Source: an uncultured Eubacterium sp. (lineage in GTDB: Bacteria > Bacillota > Clostridia > Lachnospirales > Lachnospiraceae). Taken from it: a DNA stretch of 64,000 bases. The DNA lies in assembly GCA_910589665.1 (NCBI GenBank), contig CAJUTR010000001.1, positions 1-64,000 on the forward strand. The letters run 5' to 3'. The notes beneath the pieces are model-generated. The model was not told the DNA's origin. It saw only the letters and a list, made by a program, of their open reading frames with translations, and ran no database searches. Shown in pieces: positions 8,357-17,621 of this stretch; the stretch's first letter is position 1, and each line of letters starts with the position of its first letter. The position numbers were made by a program, and so were the translations under genes.

Positions 8357-10075
8357 ATGCTAGTTGGGCACAAAACATACCAGCGTCAGAATCTGCTTTT
8401 GGTATTTTTTGTATTCTCCCTCATACTGATCATGATGATGGCCAGACTCGGGTATCTCATGATATACCGGGCGGATTACTACGGTGTGATGGCGAAGGAA
8501 CTGCATGAGAGGGAGCGTGCGATCAAGGCGGAACGGGGAAAGATCCTGGACCGGAACGGAAACCTTTTGGCTGGAAATGTATCGGTATCCACGATCTCGG
8601 TCATACACAGCCAGATCGAGGATCCGGAAAAGGTGATCAGCATCCTTTCTTCGGAACTCGGCATTGAGGCAGACATCATTCGGAAAAAGGTGGAGAAGGT
8701 GTCTTCCCGTGAGAAAATAAAATCCAATGTCGAAAAAGAGATCTCGGATAAGATCCGCAGCTACCGGCTGGCCGGGGTGACAGTGGATGAAGATTATAAA
8801 CGTTATTATGAATACGGATCCCTGGCATCTAAAGTACTTGGCTTTACTGGTGGTGATAATCAGGGGATCATCGGACTCGAAGTGTCCTACGAGAAATATC
8901 TGAAAGGGATCGACGGGTCGATCCTGACAATGACAACAGCGGGTGGGACGGAGATCAAAAACGGGGCGGAAGACCGCGTCGAGCCGGTGGCCGGATGGAC
9001 GCTCACGACGAGCCTGGATCTAAACGTGATGAAATACGCAAACCAGGTCGCCTATACGCTGCTCGAGCAGAAACAGGCGAAAACGGTGGAGATCCTTATC
9101 ATGAATCCGCAGAATGGTGAAATTTACGCGATGGTAAACGCGCCTGAATTTGACCTGAACAATCCGTATGAGTTAAATGGCGGTTCCGACGGACTTTCAG
9201 AAAAAGAAAAGATGGAGCGGCTGAATAACCAGTGGCGGAATCTGGCGGTGAGCGATACGTACGAGCCGGGGTCTACGTTTAAGGTCATAACGACGGCTGC
9301 GGCGCTCGAAAAAGGTGTTGTGACGATGAATGACAATTTTTCCTGTCCAGGTTATAAAATAGTGGAAGACAGGAGGATCCGCTGCCATAAAACGACAGGG
9401 CACGGCGCCCAGACTTTTTTGCAGGCCATTGGAAACTCGTGTAATCCCGTATTTATGGAAGTCGGGGCCAGAGTAGGCGTGGACGGGATGTTTGAGGAGA
9501 TGAAGCGGTTTGGTGTTTTGGCGAAGACCGGTATCGACGTGCCGGGGGAGGCAGGGACGATCATGCACAAAAAGGAAAACGTAGGGGCGGTGGAGCTTGC
9601 TACGATGTCATTCGGCCAGTCGTTCCAGCTCTCTCCGATCCGGATGCTCACGACGGTGTCGTCGATCATCAACGGCGGCAAAAGCATTACGCCGCATTTT
9701 GGTGTAACGGCTGAGAGCAGCGACGGAACGGCGATGAAGAAGTTTTCTTATGGAGACGGTTCTACCATATTAAGCGAGGAGAAGTCGAAGCAGATCTGTG
9801 AGGCGCTCGGAAAGGTAGTGACGGACGGAGGCGGAAAAAAGGCGGCGGTAGACGGATATGTCGTCGGCGCGAAGACCGGAACGAGCCAGAAGCTGCCGCG
9901 CGGCAACGGCAAGTATATCGCTTCCTGTATCGGGTTTGCGCCCGTCGATCATCCGGAGGTGATCGCGATGGTCCGGATCGACGAGCCGCAGGGTCTCTAT
10001 TATGGCGGTACGATAGCGGCGCCAGCCATATCCTCGATCTATACAAACATTCTTCCTTATCTTTTGGAAGATTAA
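8357..10075 (+). CDS. Second class B penicillin-binding protein (SpoVD/FtsI type)
   Basis: Transpeptidase homologous to the gene just upstream (572 aa from the chosen start). One membrane helix lies near 14-35, then a dimerisation domain, then a transpeptidase domain with YEPGSTFKVI (SxxK), GNSCNPVF (SxN) and GAKTGTSQK (KTG). No PASTA domains are present. The ATG at 8357 is favoured because GGGGTGA (8346-8352) is properly spaced; an upstream in-frame ATG at 8336 has no such site. The tandem arrangement with the preceding PBP suggests an old duplication with specialised roles. Confidence 0.92.
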   Translation: MLVGHKTYQRQNLLLVFFVFSLILIMMMARLGYLMIYRADYYGVMAKELHERERAIKAERGKILDRNGNLLAGNVSVSTISVIHSQIEDPEKVISILSSELGIEADIIRKKVEKVSSREKIKSNVEKEISDKIRSYRLAGVTVDEDYKRYYEYGSLASKVLGFTGGDNQGIIGLEVSYEKYLKGIDGSILTMTTAGGTEIKNGAEDRVEPVAGWTLTTSLDLNVMKYANQVAYTLLEQKQAKTVEILIMNPQNGEIYAMVNAPEFDLNNPYELNGGSDGLSEKEKMERLNNQWRNLAVSDTYEPGSTFKVITTAAALEKGVVTMNDNFSCPGYKIVEDRRIRCHKTTGHGAQTFLQAIGNSCNPVFMEVGARVGVDGMFEEMKRFGVLAKTGIDVPGEAGTIMHKKENVGAVELATMSFGQSFQLSPIRMLTTVSSIINGGKSITPHFGVTAESSDGTAMKKFSYGDGSTILSEEKSKQICEALGKVVTDGGGKKAAVDGYVVGAKTGTSQKLPRGNGKYIASCIGFAPVDHPEVIAMVRIDEPQGLYYGGTIAAPAISSIYTNILPYLLED

Positions 10076-10076
10076 C

Positions 10077-10105
10077 TTGCGGTGGAAGCCGTAATGGAGT
10101 ACAAT
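10077..10105 (+). promoter_or_regulatory. Possible internal promoter before mraY
   Basis: TTGCGG (10077-10082), 17 bases, TACAAT (10100-10105). It lies in the 80-bp gap between the second PBP gene and mraY and could give extra expression of the precursor genes. The -35 is imperfect, so support is moderate. Confidence 0.4.
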
Positions 10106-10155
10106 GAGTAGTAAATGGTCGTTAGATAAAAATAAGATAAAATGAGGTGCTAAGT

Positions 10156-11121
10156 GTGAAGTTAGATTTAAGTGTATTTATGCCGGTAATCATATCGTTT
10201 GGGATCAGCGTGGTTCTTTGCCCGGTCATCATACCGTTTCTGCGCAAACTGAAGTTTGGGCAGTACGTGAGGGATGATGGGCCGGAATCGCATTTGAAAA
10301 AGGCGGGAACGCCGACGATGGGCGGACTTGTCATATTGGTGTCCATTCTCCTTACATCTCTGATCTATGTAAGAAGGTATCCGGATATTATCCCTGTACT
10401 CTTTATGACGCTCGGTTTTGGGATCATAGGATTTTTGGATGATTACATCAAGGTGGTGATGAAGCGTTCCCTCGGACTCCGTCCGATGCAGAAAATGCTG
10501 GGACAGTTTATCGTGACCGCGATTTTTGTGTATTATTATTTTCATGTGGCAAAACTGGATGCGTCGATCCTGATCCCATTTATGGGCGGACAGATGTTTG
10601 TAATGCCAGACTGGCTTTTTGTCGTGTTTGTATTCATCGTCGTTTTGGGTACGGTGAACGGCGTGAACTTTACCGATGGACTTGACGGCCTGGCTTCCGG
10701 TGTGACTGCGATCGTGGGGACGTTCTTTACGATGGCAGCGCTGGCGCTGAATGCGGATATGACTCCGATCACAGGGGCTGTCGTGGGAGGCGTTTTGGGA
10801 TTTCTGCTCTTTAACACGTATCCGGCCCGCGTGTTCATGGGAGACACTGGTTCCCTTGCACTTGGAGGGTTTGTGGCATCGATTGCCCTCATGCTCCACA
10901 TGCCTCTTTTTATCGTGATCGTTGGACTTATATATTTGGTAGAAGTACTTTCTGTTATACTGCAGGTAGGTTATTTTAAACTGACACACGGAAAACGGAT
11001 ATTTAAGATGGCTCCGATCCACCATCATTTTGAACTCTGCGGTTTTTCGGAGACGCAGGTAGTAGCCGCGTTCAGTATTTTGACGGCGATCTTGTGCCTT
11101 GTGGGATTGATGGGGTTTTAA
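10156..11121 (+). CDS. mraY: Phospho-N-acetylmuramoyl-pentapeptide-transferase MraY
   Basis: Integral membrane enzyme that transfers phospho-MurNAc-pentapeptide from UDP to undecaprenyl phosphate, making lipid I. The 321-aa polytopic protein (about ten helices) shows the family motifs: PTMGG near 55, FLDDYIKV with the catalytic Asp pair near 97, NFTDGLDGLASG near 174, and PIHHHFE near 290. The start codon is GTG. I prefer 10156 because TGAGGTG (10143-10149) is spaced for it; an alternative GTG lies at 10147 within that site. murD follows. Confidence 0.95.
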   Translation: MKLDLSVFMPVIISFGISVVLCPVIIPFLRKLKFGQYVRDDGPESHLKKAGTPTMGGLVILVSILLTSLIYVRRYPDIIPVLFMTLGFGIIGFLDDYIKVVMKRSLGLRPMQKMLGQFIVTAIFVYYYFHVAKLDASILIPFMGGQMFVMPDWLFVVFVFIVVLGTVNGVNFTDGLDGLASGVTAIVGTFFTMAALALNADMTPITGAVVGGVLGFLLFNTYPARVFMGDTGSLALGGFVASIALMLHMPLFIVIVGLIYLVEVLSVILQVGYFKLTHGKRIFKMAPIHHHFELCGFSETQVVAAFSILTAILCLVGLMGF

Positions 11122-11204
11122 AAAACGTGGTATGTTCATGGATCGGCAGAATAGAAAGATTTGGGTAGTAACGGAGCTGTTGCCTGCCCGGAAATGAGGA
11201 AAAA

Positions 11205-12566
11205 ATGGTATTAAAGGATAAAAAGGTATTGGTAGTCGGACTGGGAAAGAGCGGGATGGCTGCTTACGAACTACTCAGGCAGATCGGGGCGGATGTGAGC
11301 CTGTATGACGGAAATCCGGATGTGGAAGTTGGGGAGATCGACGTTCCGGTTTATCGGGAGACTTACCCCGAAGGCGAGTTTGCATTGTTAGACTGCGCCG
11401 TTTTTAGTCCGGGTGTGCCGCTCGACATTCCGCTGGCGGCGTTTTTGAAAAACAGCGGCGTGCCAGTGATCGGAGAGATCGAACTCGCGTACCAGATGGA
11501 ACAAGGGCGCGTGATCGGGATTACTGGAACGAACGGCAAAACGACGACGACAACTCTCGTAGGAGAGATCATGAACGCCTATTACGAAAATACGTTTGTC
11601 GTGGGAAATATAGGGAATCCTTATACGCTTGAGGCATCGAAGACATCGCCCGATTCGGTCACGGTTGCCGAGATCAGCAGTTTCCAGCTGGAGACGATCG
11701 ATACGTTTGCGCCCGATGTGAGTGCGGTGCTCAATATCACGCCAGATCATCTGAACCGGCATAAAACGATGGAACATTATATTGACACGAAAATGAATAT
11801 TACGAAAAATCAGGGCGGCGATAAGTTGTGCGTGCTGAATTATGAGGATGAGGTTCTCCGTGAACGGGCGGCGGTGCTGCCGTGCCGGGTCGCTTTTTTC
11901 AGCAGCCGGAGAAAACCGGTTCCGGTCATGCCGCCGGACGGGCAGCCGTGTTTGGATCTGTATCAGACGGAGGAAGGGGATATTGTGTGCGCTGAGTCTG
12001 GGCGCGTACTTTTGAACCAGAGTCAAACCCGTCTGCCGGGCAGCCACAACGCGGAAAATATCATGGCGGCTCTGATCATCGCGCGGGAAATGGGTGTTCC
12101 TGAGGAACTGGCGATCCGGACCGTGCGGAAATTCCGTCCGGTAGAACACCGGGTGGAGTTCGTGGAAACCGTTTCTGGTGTCGATTATTACAATGATTCA
12201 AAGGGCACGAATCCCGATGCGGCGATCAAGGGGATCCAGTCGATGGATCGTCCGACTGTGCTCATCGGCGGCGGTTATGATAAAGGCGGCGATTTTTCCG
12301 ACTGGATCCGGAGTTTTGATGGTAAAGTAAAGAAACTGCTCCTTCTCGGGGAAACGAAACACCGGATCGCGAAAGAGGCAGAGGAGTGCGGCTTTTCCCA
12401 GTATGAGATCGTGGAAACGCTGGAAGAGGCAGTGGCAGCCGCCCATGAACTAGCAGCGGAGGGCGATGCGGTGCTTCTTTCGCCCGCATGTGCTAGCTGG
12501 GATATGTTTCAATCTTATGAACAGCGTGGCGATCGGTTTAAAGAACTGGTTCGCGAATTAAAATAA
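11205..12566 (+). CDS. murD: UDP-N-acetylmuramoyl-L-alanine--D-glutamate ligase
   Basis: Cytoplasmic Mur ligase adding D-Glu to UDP-MurNAc-L-Ala (453 aa, normal length). An N-terminal Rossmann-like UDP-binding domain (VVGLGKSGMA, about 10-19) is followed by the central ATPase domain with GITGTNGKTTTTTLVGE (about 105-121) and the C-terminal domain with HRVEFVETVSGVDYYNDSKG and SPACASWDMF near the end. GAGG precedes the ATG. It lies between mraY and ftsW. The ligases MurE and MurF are not encoded in this cluster. Confidence 0.96.
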   Translation: MVLKDKKVLVVGLGKSGMAAYELLRQIGADVSLYDGNPDVEVGEIDVPVYRETYPEGEFALLDCAVFSPGVPLDIPLAAFLKNSGVPVIGEIELAYQMEQGRVIGITGTNGKTTTTTLVGEIMNAYYENTFVVGNIGNPYTLEASKTSPDSVTVAEISSFQLETIDTFAPDVSAVLNITPDHLNRHKTMEHYIDTKMNITKNQGGDKLCVLNYEDEVLRERAAVLPCRVAFFSSRRKPVPVMPPDGQPCLDLYQTEEGDIVCAESGRVLLNQSQTRLPGSHNAENIMAALIIAREMGVPEELAIRTVRKFRPVEHRVEFVETVSGVDYYNDSKGTNPDAAIKGIQSMDRPTVLIGGGYDKGGDFSDWIRSFDGKVKKLLLLGETKHRIAKEAEECGFSQYEIVETLEEAVAAAHELAAEGDAVLLSPACASWDMFQSYEQRGDRFKELVRELK

Positions 12567-12598
12567 GAAGTTCTTGAGTAGCAGAAATGGAGGTTGAC

Positions 12599-13738
12599 AT
12601 GGGAAGGAAGGGGCAGAAACGAACAGCATATCGGGAAGAGAGTACGTTTGATTACAGCCTTTTGCTGATCACCCTTTGTCTGGTAGGGTTTGGGTTGCTC
12701 ATGATCTACAGTTCAAGTTCTTATACATCGCAGATCAAACATGGGGATGCCGCTTATTTTCTAAAAAAACAGCTTGTTGGCGTGATTGCCGGCATTGCTG
12801 CCATGCTTGTGGTGATGAATATCAATTACCGGGCTTTTTTGAAAAAAATCCCGGGCCTCCGTCTTCGTTTTGTAACCGTCATTTACTTTTCGGCCGCCGT
12901 TCTTCAGACCATTGTTATTTTTGTCGGCAAGGAATTAAATGGCGCCAGACGATGGCTGTATATCGGGCCTCTCTCCATCCAGCCCTCGGAGATCACGAAA
13001 ATTGCCGTCATACTCATCACGGCTTACTTCATTCAGATGACGCCGAAGGAGATGGGAAAACTCCGCGGGGTCGTCCGGGTCTTTATCCCAGTCGGGCTTC
13101 TTCTCGGGTTGGTAGCGCTTGAAAACATGAGTACGGCGATCGTTATATTTATCATTGCTTTTGGGATGTGCGCCGTAGCGGCGAGGAGCAAGTGGATCTA
13201 TTTGTGGATTCTGTGTCTCGGGGTCGCTGGTTTCGCAATGCTCATATTTTTCGGAGAGGGATTCCGTGCCGAGAGGTTTGAGATCTGGCGGGATGTGGAA
13301 CATCACGAAAAAGGATTCCAGATCTTACAGGGGTTGTATGCGATCGCATCCGGCGGCGTATTTGGCACCGGCCTGGGCGAGAGTATGCAGAAACTCGGAT
13401 TCATTCCCGAACCTCATAATGACATGATATTCTCGATCATATGTGAGGAACTCGGCATGGTGGGCGCCGGGATCGTCATTCTTATGTTCATCCTCCTGCT
13501 CTGGCGGATTTATAATACGGCGGTCACGTCCCCGGATCTGTTCAGCGGGCTGATCTGCACCGGGGTCATGATCCACATTGCCACGCAGGTCGTGATGAAT
13601 ATCGCGGTGGTGACGAACTCCATGCCGTCTACCGGTATCCCGATGCCGTTTATCAGTTACGGCGGTACGAGTATTTCCATTCTCCTCGCAGAGATGGGCC
13701 TGGTACTCGGCATCTCCAAAAAAAGAACAAAGACATGA
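12599..13738 (+). CDS. ftsW: SEDS-family lipid II polymerase FtsW/SpoVE
   Basis: Polytopic peptidoglycan glycosyltransferase of the SEDS family that works with a class B PBP at the septum. The 379-aa protein has about ten membrane helices, the conserved KELNGARRWLYIGPLSIQPSE segment (about 102-124) and the C-terminal PFISYGGTSISILLAEMGLVL region typical of FtsW/RodA/SpoVE. Start 12599 is favoured by GGAGG at 12589-12593; the in-frame ATG at 12587 overlaps that site. Position after murD argues for FtsW rather than RodA; a SpoVE role is possible. murG, which normally follows, is absent. Confidence 0.92.
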   Translation: MGRKGQKRTAYREESTFDYSLLLITLCLVGFGLLMIYSSSSYTSQIKHGDAAYFLKKQLVGVIAGIAAMLVVMNINYRAFLKKIPGLRLRFVTVIYFSAAVLQTIVIFVGKELNGARRWLYIGPLSIQPSEITKIAVILITAYFIQMTPKEMGKLRGVVRVFIPVGLLLGLVALENMSTAIVIFIIAFGMCAVAARSKWIYLWILCLGVAGFAMLIFFGEGFRAERFEIWRDVEHHEKGFQILQGLYAIASGGVFGTGLGESMQKLGFIPEPHNDMIFSIICEELGMVGAGIVILMFILLLWRIYNTAVTSPDLFSGLICTGVMIHIATQVVMNIAVVTNSMPSTGIPMPFISYGGTSISILLAEMGLVLGISKKRTKT

Positions 13739-13800
13739 TGCCAAAATCCCTTGATTGCATAATTTAGTAGTATTATATGATTATGTAATGGGGGATTGTA

Positions 13801-15063
13801 GTGGTTATTGAAGTGGAAGGCGGCAGCAAGGCTGCCGGCGAATTGACCATACAGGGAGCAAAAAACGCTGTTCTTCCGATGATAGCGGCAACGGTACTTT
13901 GCAGAGAAAGCGTCGTTTTGGAAGGCTGTCCAAAGATTCGTGACGTCGATGCCATGACATCGATCCTAGAAGAGATCGGAGCAGACGTGACATGGGACGG
14001 CGGCCGGCTGGTCATACATGCCGCATCTGCGGACAGGTGTGAGATTAGTGGGAAAGCGGCAGGAGAAGTCAGGGCTTCGGTACTGTTTCTTGGAAGTATG
14101 CTTGGCCGGAACCAGGAGGGAGGCATCTGCCTGCCGGGAGGGTGTTCGATCGGGGCCAGGCCGGTGGATTACCATGTGGCAGCGTTTGAGAAACTCGGTG
14201 CGTCCGTAGTGCAGAAAGATGGAAAAATCTGCTGTGCGGTGGAGCGGGCTGGGGAAGAGGTCGTGGAACTGCCATATCCGAGTGTGGGCGCGACGGAAAA
14301 TGTCATTTTGTTTTCGGTGCTCCGGGGTGGCCGTACCGAGCTGCGCAATGCGGCAAAGGAGCCGGAGATCGTGGAACTGTGCTGCTTTTTGAGGAGCATG
14401 GGGGCTCGTCTGTCCGGCGAGGGGAGCAGCACGATTTTGATCTGTGGCGTAAAACAGCTTCATGGGACGACATACCGATTAAAATCCGATCGGATCGTGT
14501 TTCTGACCTATGCTGCTATGGCGGCGGCAACAGGCGGGGAGGCCGTGTTTCATGTGTATGGCGATACGTTTCGGCGGGAAAGGGGATATTTGGAACAGGC
14601 GGGGTGTCTGGTGGAATACATACCGGATGAGGATCGTTTCCAGTCGTGCCGCATCGAAGTTTCAGGTAAAAATGGGATACGGGCAGTCCCATATATCCGA
14701 ACGGGCCCATATCCTGAATTTCCGACCGACGCGCAGTCTTTATTCCTTGCGCTCTTATCGAAATCATATGGCGAGAGTATAATAGAAGAAAGTGTATTTG
14801 AAAATCGGTTTTTAGTCGCTTCCCAGCTCCGGAAGATGGGGGCTGATATTGAAGTGGCGGAACAGCGAGCCTGTGTCCGCGGGGTTTCGCGGCTGCACGG
14901 TGAGACGGTATGCGCGACAGATCTCCGGAGCGGGGCTGCGCTTTTAGTGGCGGCGGCGACGGCGGAAGGAACGACCCATATTCTGGACTCCGATCTGATC
15001 CTGCGCGGATATGAGAGGCCGGTTGAGAAGATGAAAGAACTTGGCATCCATGCCAAGATGTGA
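13801..15063 (+). CDS. murA: UDP-N-acetylglucosamine 1-carboxyvinyltransferase
   Basis: First committed enzyme of peptidoglycan precursor synthesis, joining PEP to UDP-GlcNAc (420 aa). The N-terminal GAKNAVLPMIAAT (about 19-31) carries the catalytic Lys-Asn, and the active-site loop PGGCSIGARPVDYH (about 112-125) keeps the Cys that fosfomycin alkylates, so the enzyme should be fosfomycin-sensitive by this criterion. The start is a GTG after a GGGGG site. A possible promoter (TTGATT 13751, TATATG 13774) lies in the 62-bp gap after ftsW. ftsQ follows. Confidence 0.94.
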   Translation: MVIEVEGGSKAAGELTIQGAKNAVLPMIAATVLCRESVVLEGCPKIRDVDAMTSILEEIGADVTWDGGRLVIHAASADRCEISGKAAGEVRASVLFLGSMLGRNQEGGICLPGGCSIGARPVDYHVAAFEKLGASVVQKDGKICCAVERAGEEVVELPYPSVGATENVILFSVLRGGRTELRNAAKEPEIVELCCFLRSMGARLSGEGSSTILICGVKQLHGTTYRLKSDRIVFLTYAAMAAATGGEAVFHVYGDTFRRERGYLEQAGCLVEYIPDEDRFQSCRIEVSGKNGIRAVPYIRTGPYPEFPTDAQSLFLALLSKSYGESIIEESVFENRFLVASQLRKMGADIEVAEQRACVRGVSRLHGETVCATDLRSGAALLVAAATAEGTTHILDSDLILRGYERPVEKMKELGIHAKM

Positions 15064-15148
15064 GAGGTGTGAAGTCTTATTGAACTCGGATAAAACGGGA
15101 AGGTAAGATGGCGGCGGCACCTATGATAAAGGAGGAAAGGAAGATCAG

Positions 15149-15868
15149 ATGATGAAAAATGTTCCTTGGCGGATCGTAGTCCCGGCCGGAGTGGTTTGCT
15201 TACTTGTGCTCTGCCTGTTTTTGTTCCGAGTGACATCCGTAACAGTGGAGGGAAATACGTTTTATCCGGAAGACGTGGTGGCTTCTGACGTATGCGGTTC
15301 CTTTTTTGATAAAAATACGATCAGTTCTTTTATCAAAAATCATCTGGGATTTACGGATGTTCCGCCTTATGTAAGGGAGTGCGAGATCACGTATCCGGGC
15401 ATACATGAGGTTCACGTTAAGCTCTATGAAAAGAAGATCATAGCAGGCGTTGCTTATATGAACCAGTATATCTATTTTGATAAAGATGGCACGGTACTGA
15501 AAAGTACAAATGAAGAAATGGCGGATATACCGTTATTTCAGACGAAAAAAATGACGACGTTTACTCTCTACGAAAAGATTGAGATGGAGGACGGAGGCCT
15601 TTTAGGACAGATCCTGAATCTTGCCAATTTATTCCAGCACTATGAGGTCGTTTGGGACAAGGTTGTGTTTAATGAGGCGAATGCCGCCTATCTGTATGCC
15701 GGAAATATCAAAGTCAATTTAGGGAAGAAAGAGAGCTATGATGAACAGGTTTCGGCACTTTCCAGTGTTCTTGATACGGCGCGGGAACAGAATTTTTCGG
15801 GTGAGATCGATATGACCAATTATCGTGTCAAAGGAGACATCATTTTTCACAGAACGGAGACGAACTGA
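15149..15868 (+). CDS. ftsQ: Cell division protein FtsQ/DivIB
   Basis: Bitopic division protein (239 aa): short cytoplasmic N-terminus, a membrane helix at about 8-27, then a POTRA domain beginning with VTSVTVEGNTFYPEDVV (about 28-44) and a beta domain. It bridges FtsL/FtsB and the septal synthase. The overall sequence is divergent, as usual for this family; the POTRA start and position between murA and ftsZ support the call. AGGAGGAAAGG lies before the ATG; the next codon is also ATG. Confidence 0.88.
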   Translation: MMKNVPWRIVVPAGVVCLLVLCLFLFRVTSVTVEGNTFYPEDVVASDVCGSFFDKNTISSFIKNHLGFTDVPPYVRECEITYPGIHEVHVKLYEKKIIAGVAYMNQYIYFDKDGTVLKSTNEEMADIPLFQTKKMTTFTLYEKIEMEDGGLLGQILNLANLFQHYEVVWDKVVFNEANAAYLYAGNIKVNLGKKESYDEQVSALSSVLDTAREQNFSGEIDMTNYRVKGDIIFHRTETN

Positions 15869-15886
15869 AAAAAATTTATTTTGTAC

Positions 15887-15915
15887 TTGATTATTTCCAT
15901 AAAAAACTATATTAT
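15887..15915 (+). promoter_or_regulatory. Predicted ftsZ promoter
   Basis: TTGATT (15887-15892), 17 bases, TATTAT (15910-15915), in a 124-bp AT-rich gap before ftsZ. A dedicated ftsZ promoter is common, since FtsZ is needed in larger amounts than the upstream genes. Confidence 0.6.
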
Positions 15916-15992
15916 ATATTATATATGCTTGTGATTTATATGATCATTCAGATTGTTAGATTCTTTTCTTATAAATAAAAGGAGGAACTGTA

Positions 15993-17225
15993 GTGTTAGA
16001 AATTATGAACAATGAGGCAGAATCCACCGCTAAGATTGTTGTGATCGGAGTCGGGGGAGCTGGGAACAATGCTGTGAATCGAATGATAGACGAAGGGATC
16101 AAAGGGGTCGAGTTTGTCTGCGTAAATACGGACAAGCAGCACCTCCGCAGCTGTAAGGCTCCGCTGAGTATGCAGATCGGCGAAAAGCTGACGAAGGGTC
16201 TCGGCGCCGGAGCGAAGCCGGAAGTCGGGGAAAAGGCAGCGGAAGAGAGCCGGGAAGAACTTACGGAAGTGATCAAAGGCTGTGACATGGTATTTGTCAC
16301 ATGCGGTATGGGCGGGGGAACCGGGACGGGTGCCGCTCCGGTCGTGGCTCAGATTGCTAAGGATATGGGGATATTAACGGTAGGGGTTGTGACAAAGCCG
16401 TTTAAGTTTGAGGGAAAACAGCGTATGACGAATGCGCTTGGTGGAATTGACAAATTAAAGCAGCATGTGGACACGCTCATTGTCGTTCCCAATGATAAAC
16501 TGCTTGAGATCAGCGATAAGAGAACGTCTATGGCAGAAGCGTTCTGCATGGCGGATCAGGTGTTGCAGCAGGGTGTACAGGGGATCACCGATCTGATCAA
16601 TATGCCGGCGCTGATCAATCTCGATTTTGCCGATGTGGTGACGGTCATGCAGGACAAAGGGATCGCACATATCGGTGTCGGAAGCGGCAAAGGCGAGTCG
16701 AAGTGTTTGGACGCGGTTCAGGCGGCGATCACGAGTCCGCTGCTTGAGACGAGTATCGACGGCGCTTCCCATGTGATCATAAATGTATCTGGAGATATTG
16801 CTCTGCTCGAAGCAAACGAGGCAGCTACATATGTGCAGGAAATGGCCGGCGACGATGCCAATATCATCTTCGGTGCAAAAGTGGATGAAGAACATTCGGA
16901 TACGGTGATGGTCACCGTTATAGCGACGGGGTTGGAAGAAAAAGGAGACTCTGCCTTTGGAAATTCGTTTGGCGCCAAGACTAGCAGCATATTTGGAAAT
17001 CCCGCGATGGCGGCTAATACGCCGATGAGAAAGCCGAGCTTTTTGTCCGGCATGGGAAATCAGTCCCGCGGGCAGGCGCAGGTGGTACAGAAACAGCCAG
17101 CTGCAGAAGAGATGCCGGTTGTGACAAGGTCGCTCAACGTGACCAGGTCAGCAGCAACGGCAGAAAATCAGGAAGTTCAGGAAGGAATTAAGATTCCGCC
17201 ATTTCTTCAGAAAAATAGAAAATAG
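15993..17225 (+). CDS. ftsZ: Cell division GTPase FtsZ
   Basis: Tubulin-like GTPase that forms the Z-ring (410 aa). Visible motifs are VVIGVGGAGNNAVNRM (about 17-32), the tubulin signature GMGGGTGTGAAPV (about 107-119), and a variable linker ending in the conserved C-terminal peptide IKIPPFLQKNRK, which binds membrane tethers. The start is GTG with GGAGG at 15981-15985. No ftsA precedes it, as in many Clostridia, so SepF or another tether would be expected elsewhere. secG follows after 12 bp. Confidence 0.97.
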   Translation: MLEIMNNEAESTAKIVVIGVGGAGNNAVNRMIDEGIKGVEFVCVNTDKQHLRSCKAPLSMQIGEKLTKGLGAGAKPEVGEKAAEESREELTEVIKGCDMVFVTCGMGGGTGTGAAPVVAQIAKDMGILTVGVVTKPFKFEGKQRMTNALGGIDKLKQHVDTLIVVPNDKLLEISDKRTSMAEAFCMADQVLQQGVQGITDLINMPALINLDFADVVTVMQDKGIAHIGVGSGKGESKCLDAVQAAITSPLLETSIDGASHVIINVSGDIALLEANEAATYVQEMAGDDANIIFGAKVDEEHSDTVMVTVIATGLEEKGDSAFGNSFGAKTSSIFGNPAMAANTPMRKPSFLSGMGNQSRGQAQVVQKQPAAEEMPVVTRSLNVTRSAATAENQEVQEGIKIPPFLQKNRK

Positions 17226-17237
17226 GAGGACTAGGAA

Positions 17238-17480
17238 ATGTCTACAGTAGTAAAAACAATGTTCGAGGTATTATATATTGTTATTTGTATTGCCATCATC
17301 GTGATCGTACTGATGCAGGAGGGCAAAAACTCCGGACTTGGAGCAATGACCGGTGCGGCAGACACTTACTGGAGCAAGAACAAAGGAAGATCGACCGAGG
17401 GAAATCTCGTGAAGATCACGACGGTGCTCGGCGTTTTGTTCATGATTCTTTCTCTTGTGCTTTGCAAGTATATGGTATAA
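17238..17480 (+). CDS. secG: Preprotein translocase subunit SecG
   Basis: Small two-helix subunit of the SecYEG channel (80 aa). Helices lie at about 7-25 and 55-75, separated by the conserved loop LMQEGKNSGLGAMTGA (about 25-40), the SecG signature. AGGAGGA precedes the ATG. It is followed by a strong terminator and then rnr-smpB, the usual Firmicutes order. Confidence 0.95.
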   Translation: MSTVVKTMFEVLYIVICIAIIVIVLMQEGKNSGLGAMTGAADTYWSKNKGRSTEGNLVKITTVLGVLFMILSLVLCKYMV

Positions 17481-17521
17481 TTGTCCGATATTTGATAAAA
17501 GACGGAACGGTAAGGAATAAT

Positions 17522-17569
17522 AACCTCTGAAGAGCGTTTGTAAGCGAAGCTTTCAGAGGTTTTCTTTTT
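17522..17569 (+). terminator. Terminator between secG and rnr
   Basis: AACCTCTGAA (17522-17531) pairs perfectly with TTCAGAGGTT (17552-17561), followed by TTCTTTTT. Its position overlaps any extended TTG start of rnr near 17568, which argues for the later rnr start. Read-through could still feed rnr and smpB, since no strong promoter is obvious in the short gap. Confidence 0.85.
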
Positions 17570-17621
17570 GCCGGATAAAAAAATTGTGCGCGATGCACAG
17601 AAACAGGAAATGAGGATTAAG

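Noticed and set aside
10168..11139. 323-codon minus-strand open frame opposite mraY
   Set aside because: It has His/Lys/Arg-rich, family-less sequence and lies wholly opposite a certain membrane protein gene; a typical antisense shadow.
17568..17621. N-terminal extension of RNase R from a TTG
   Set aside because: The TTG overlaps the secG terminator and an ATG at 17622 has a proper ribosome site.
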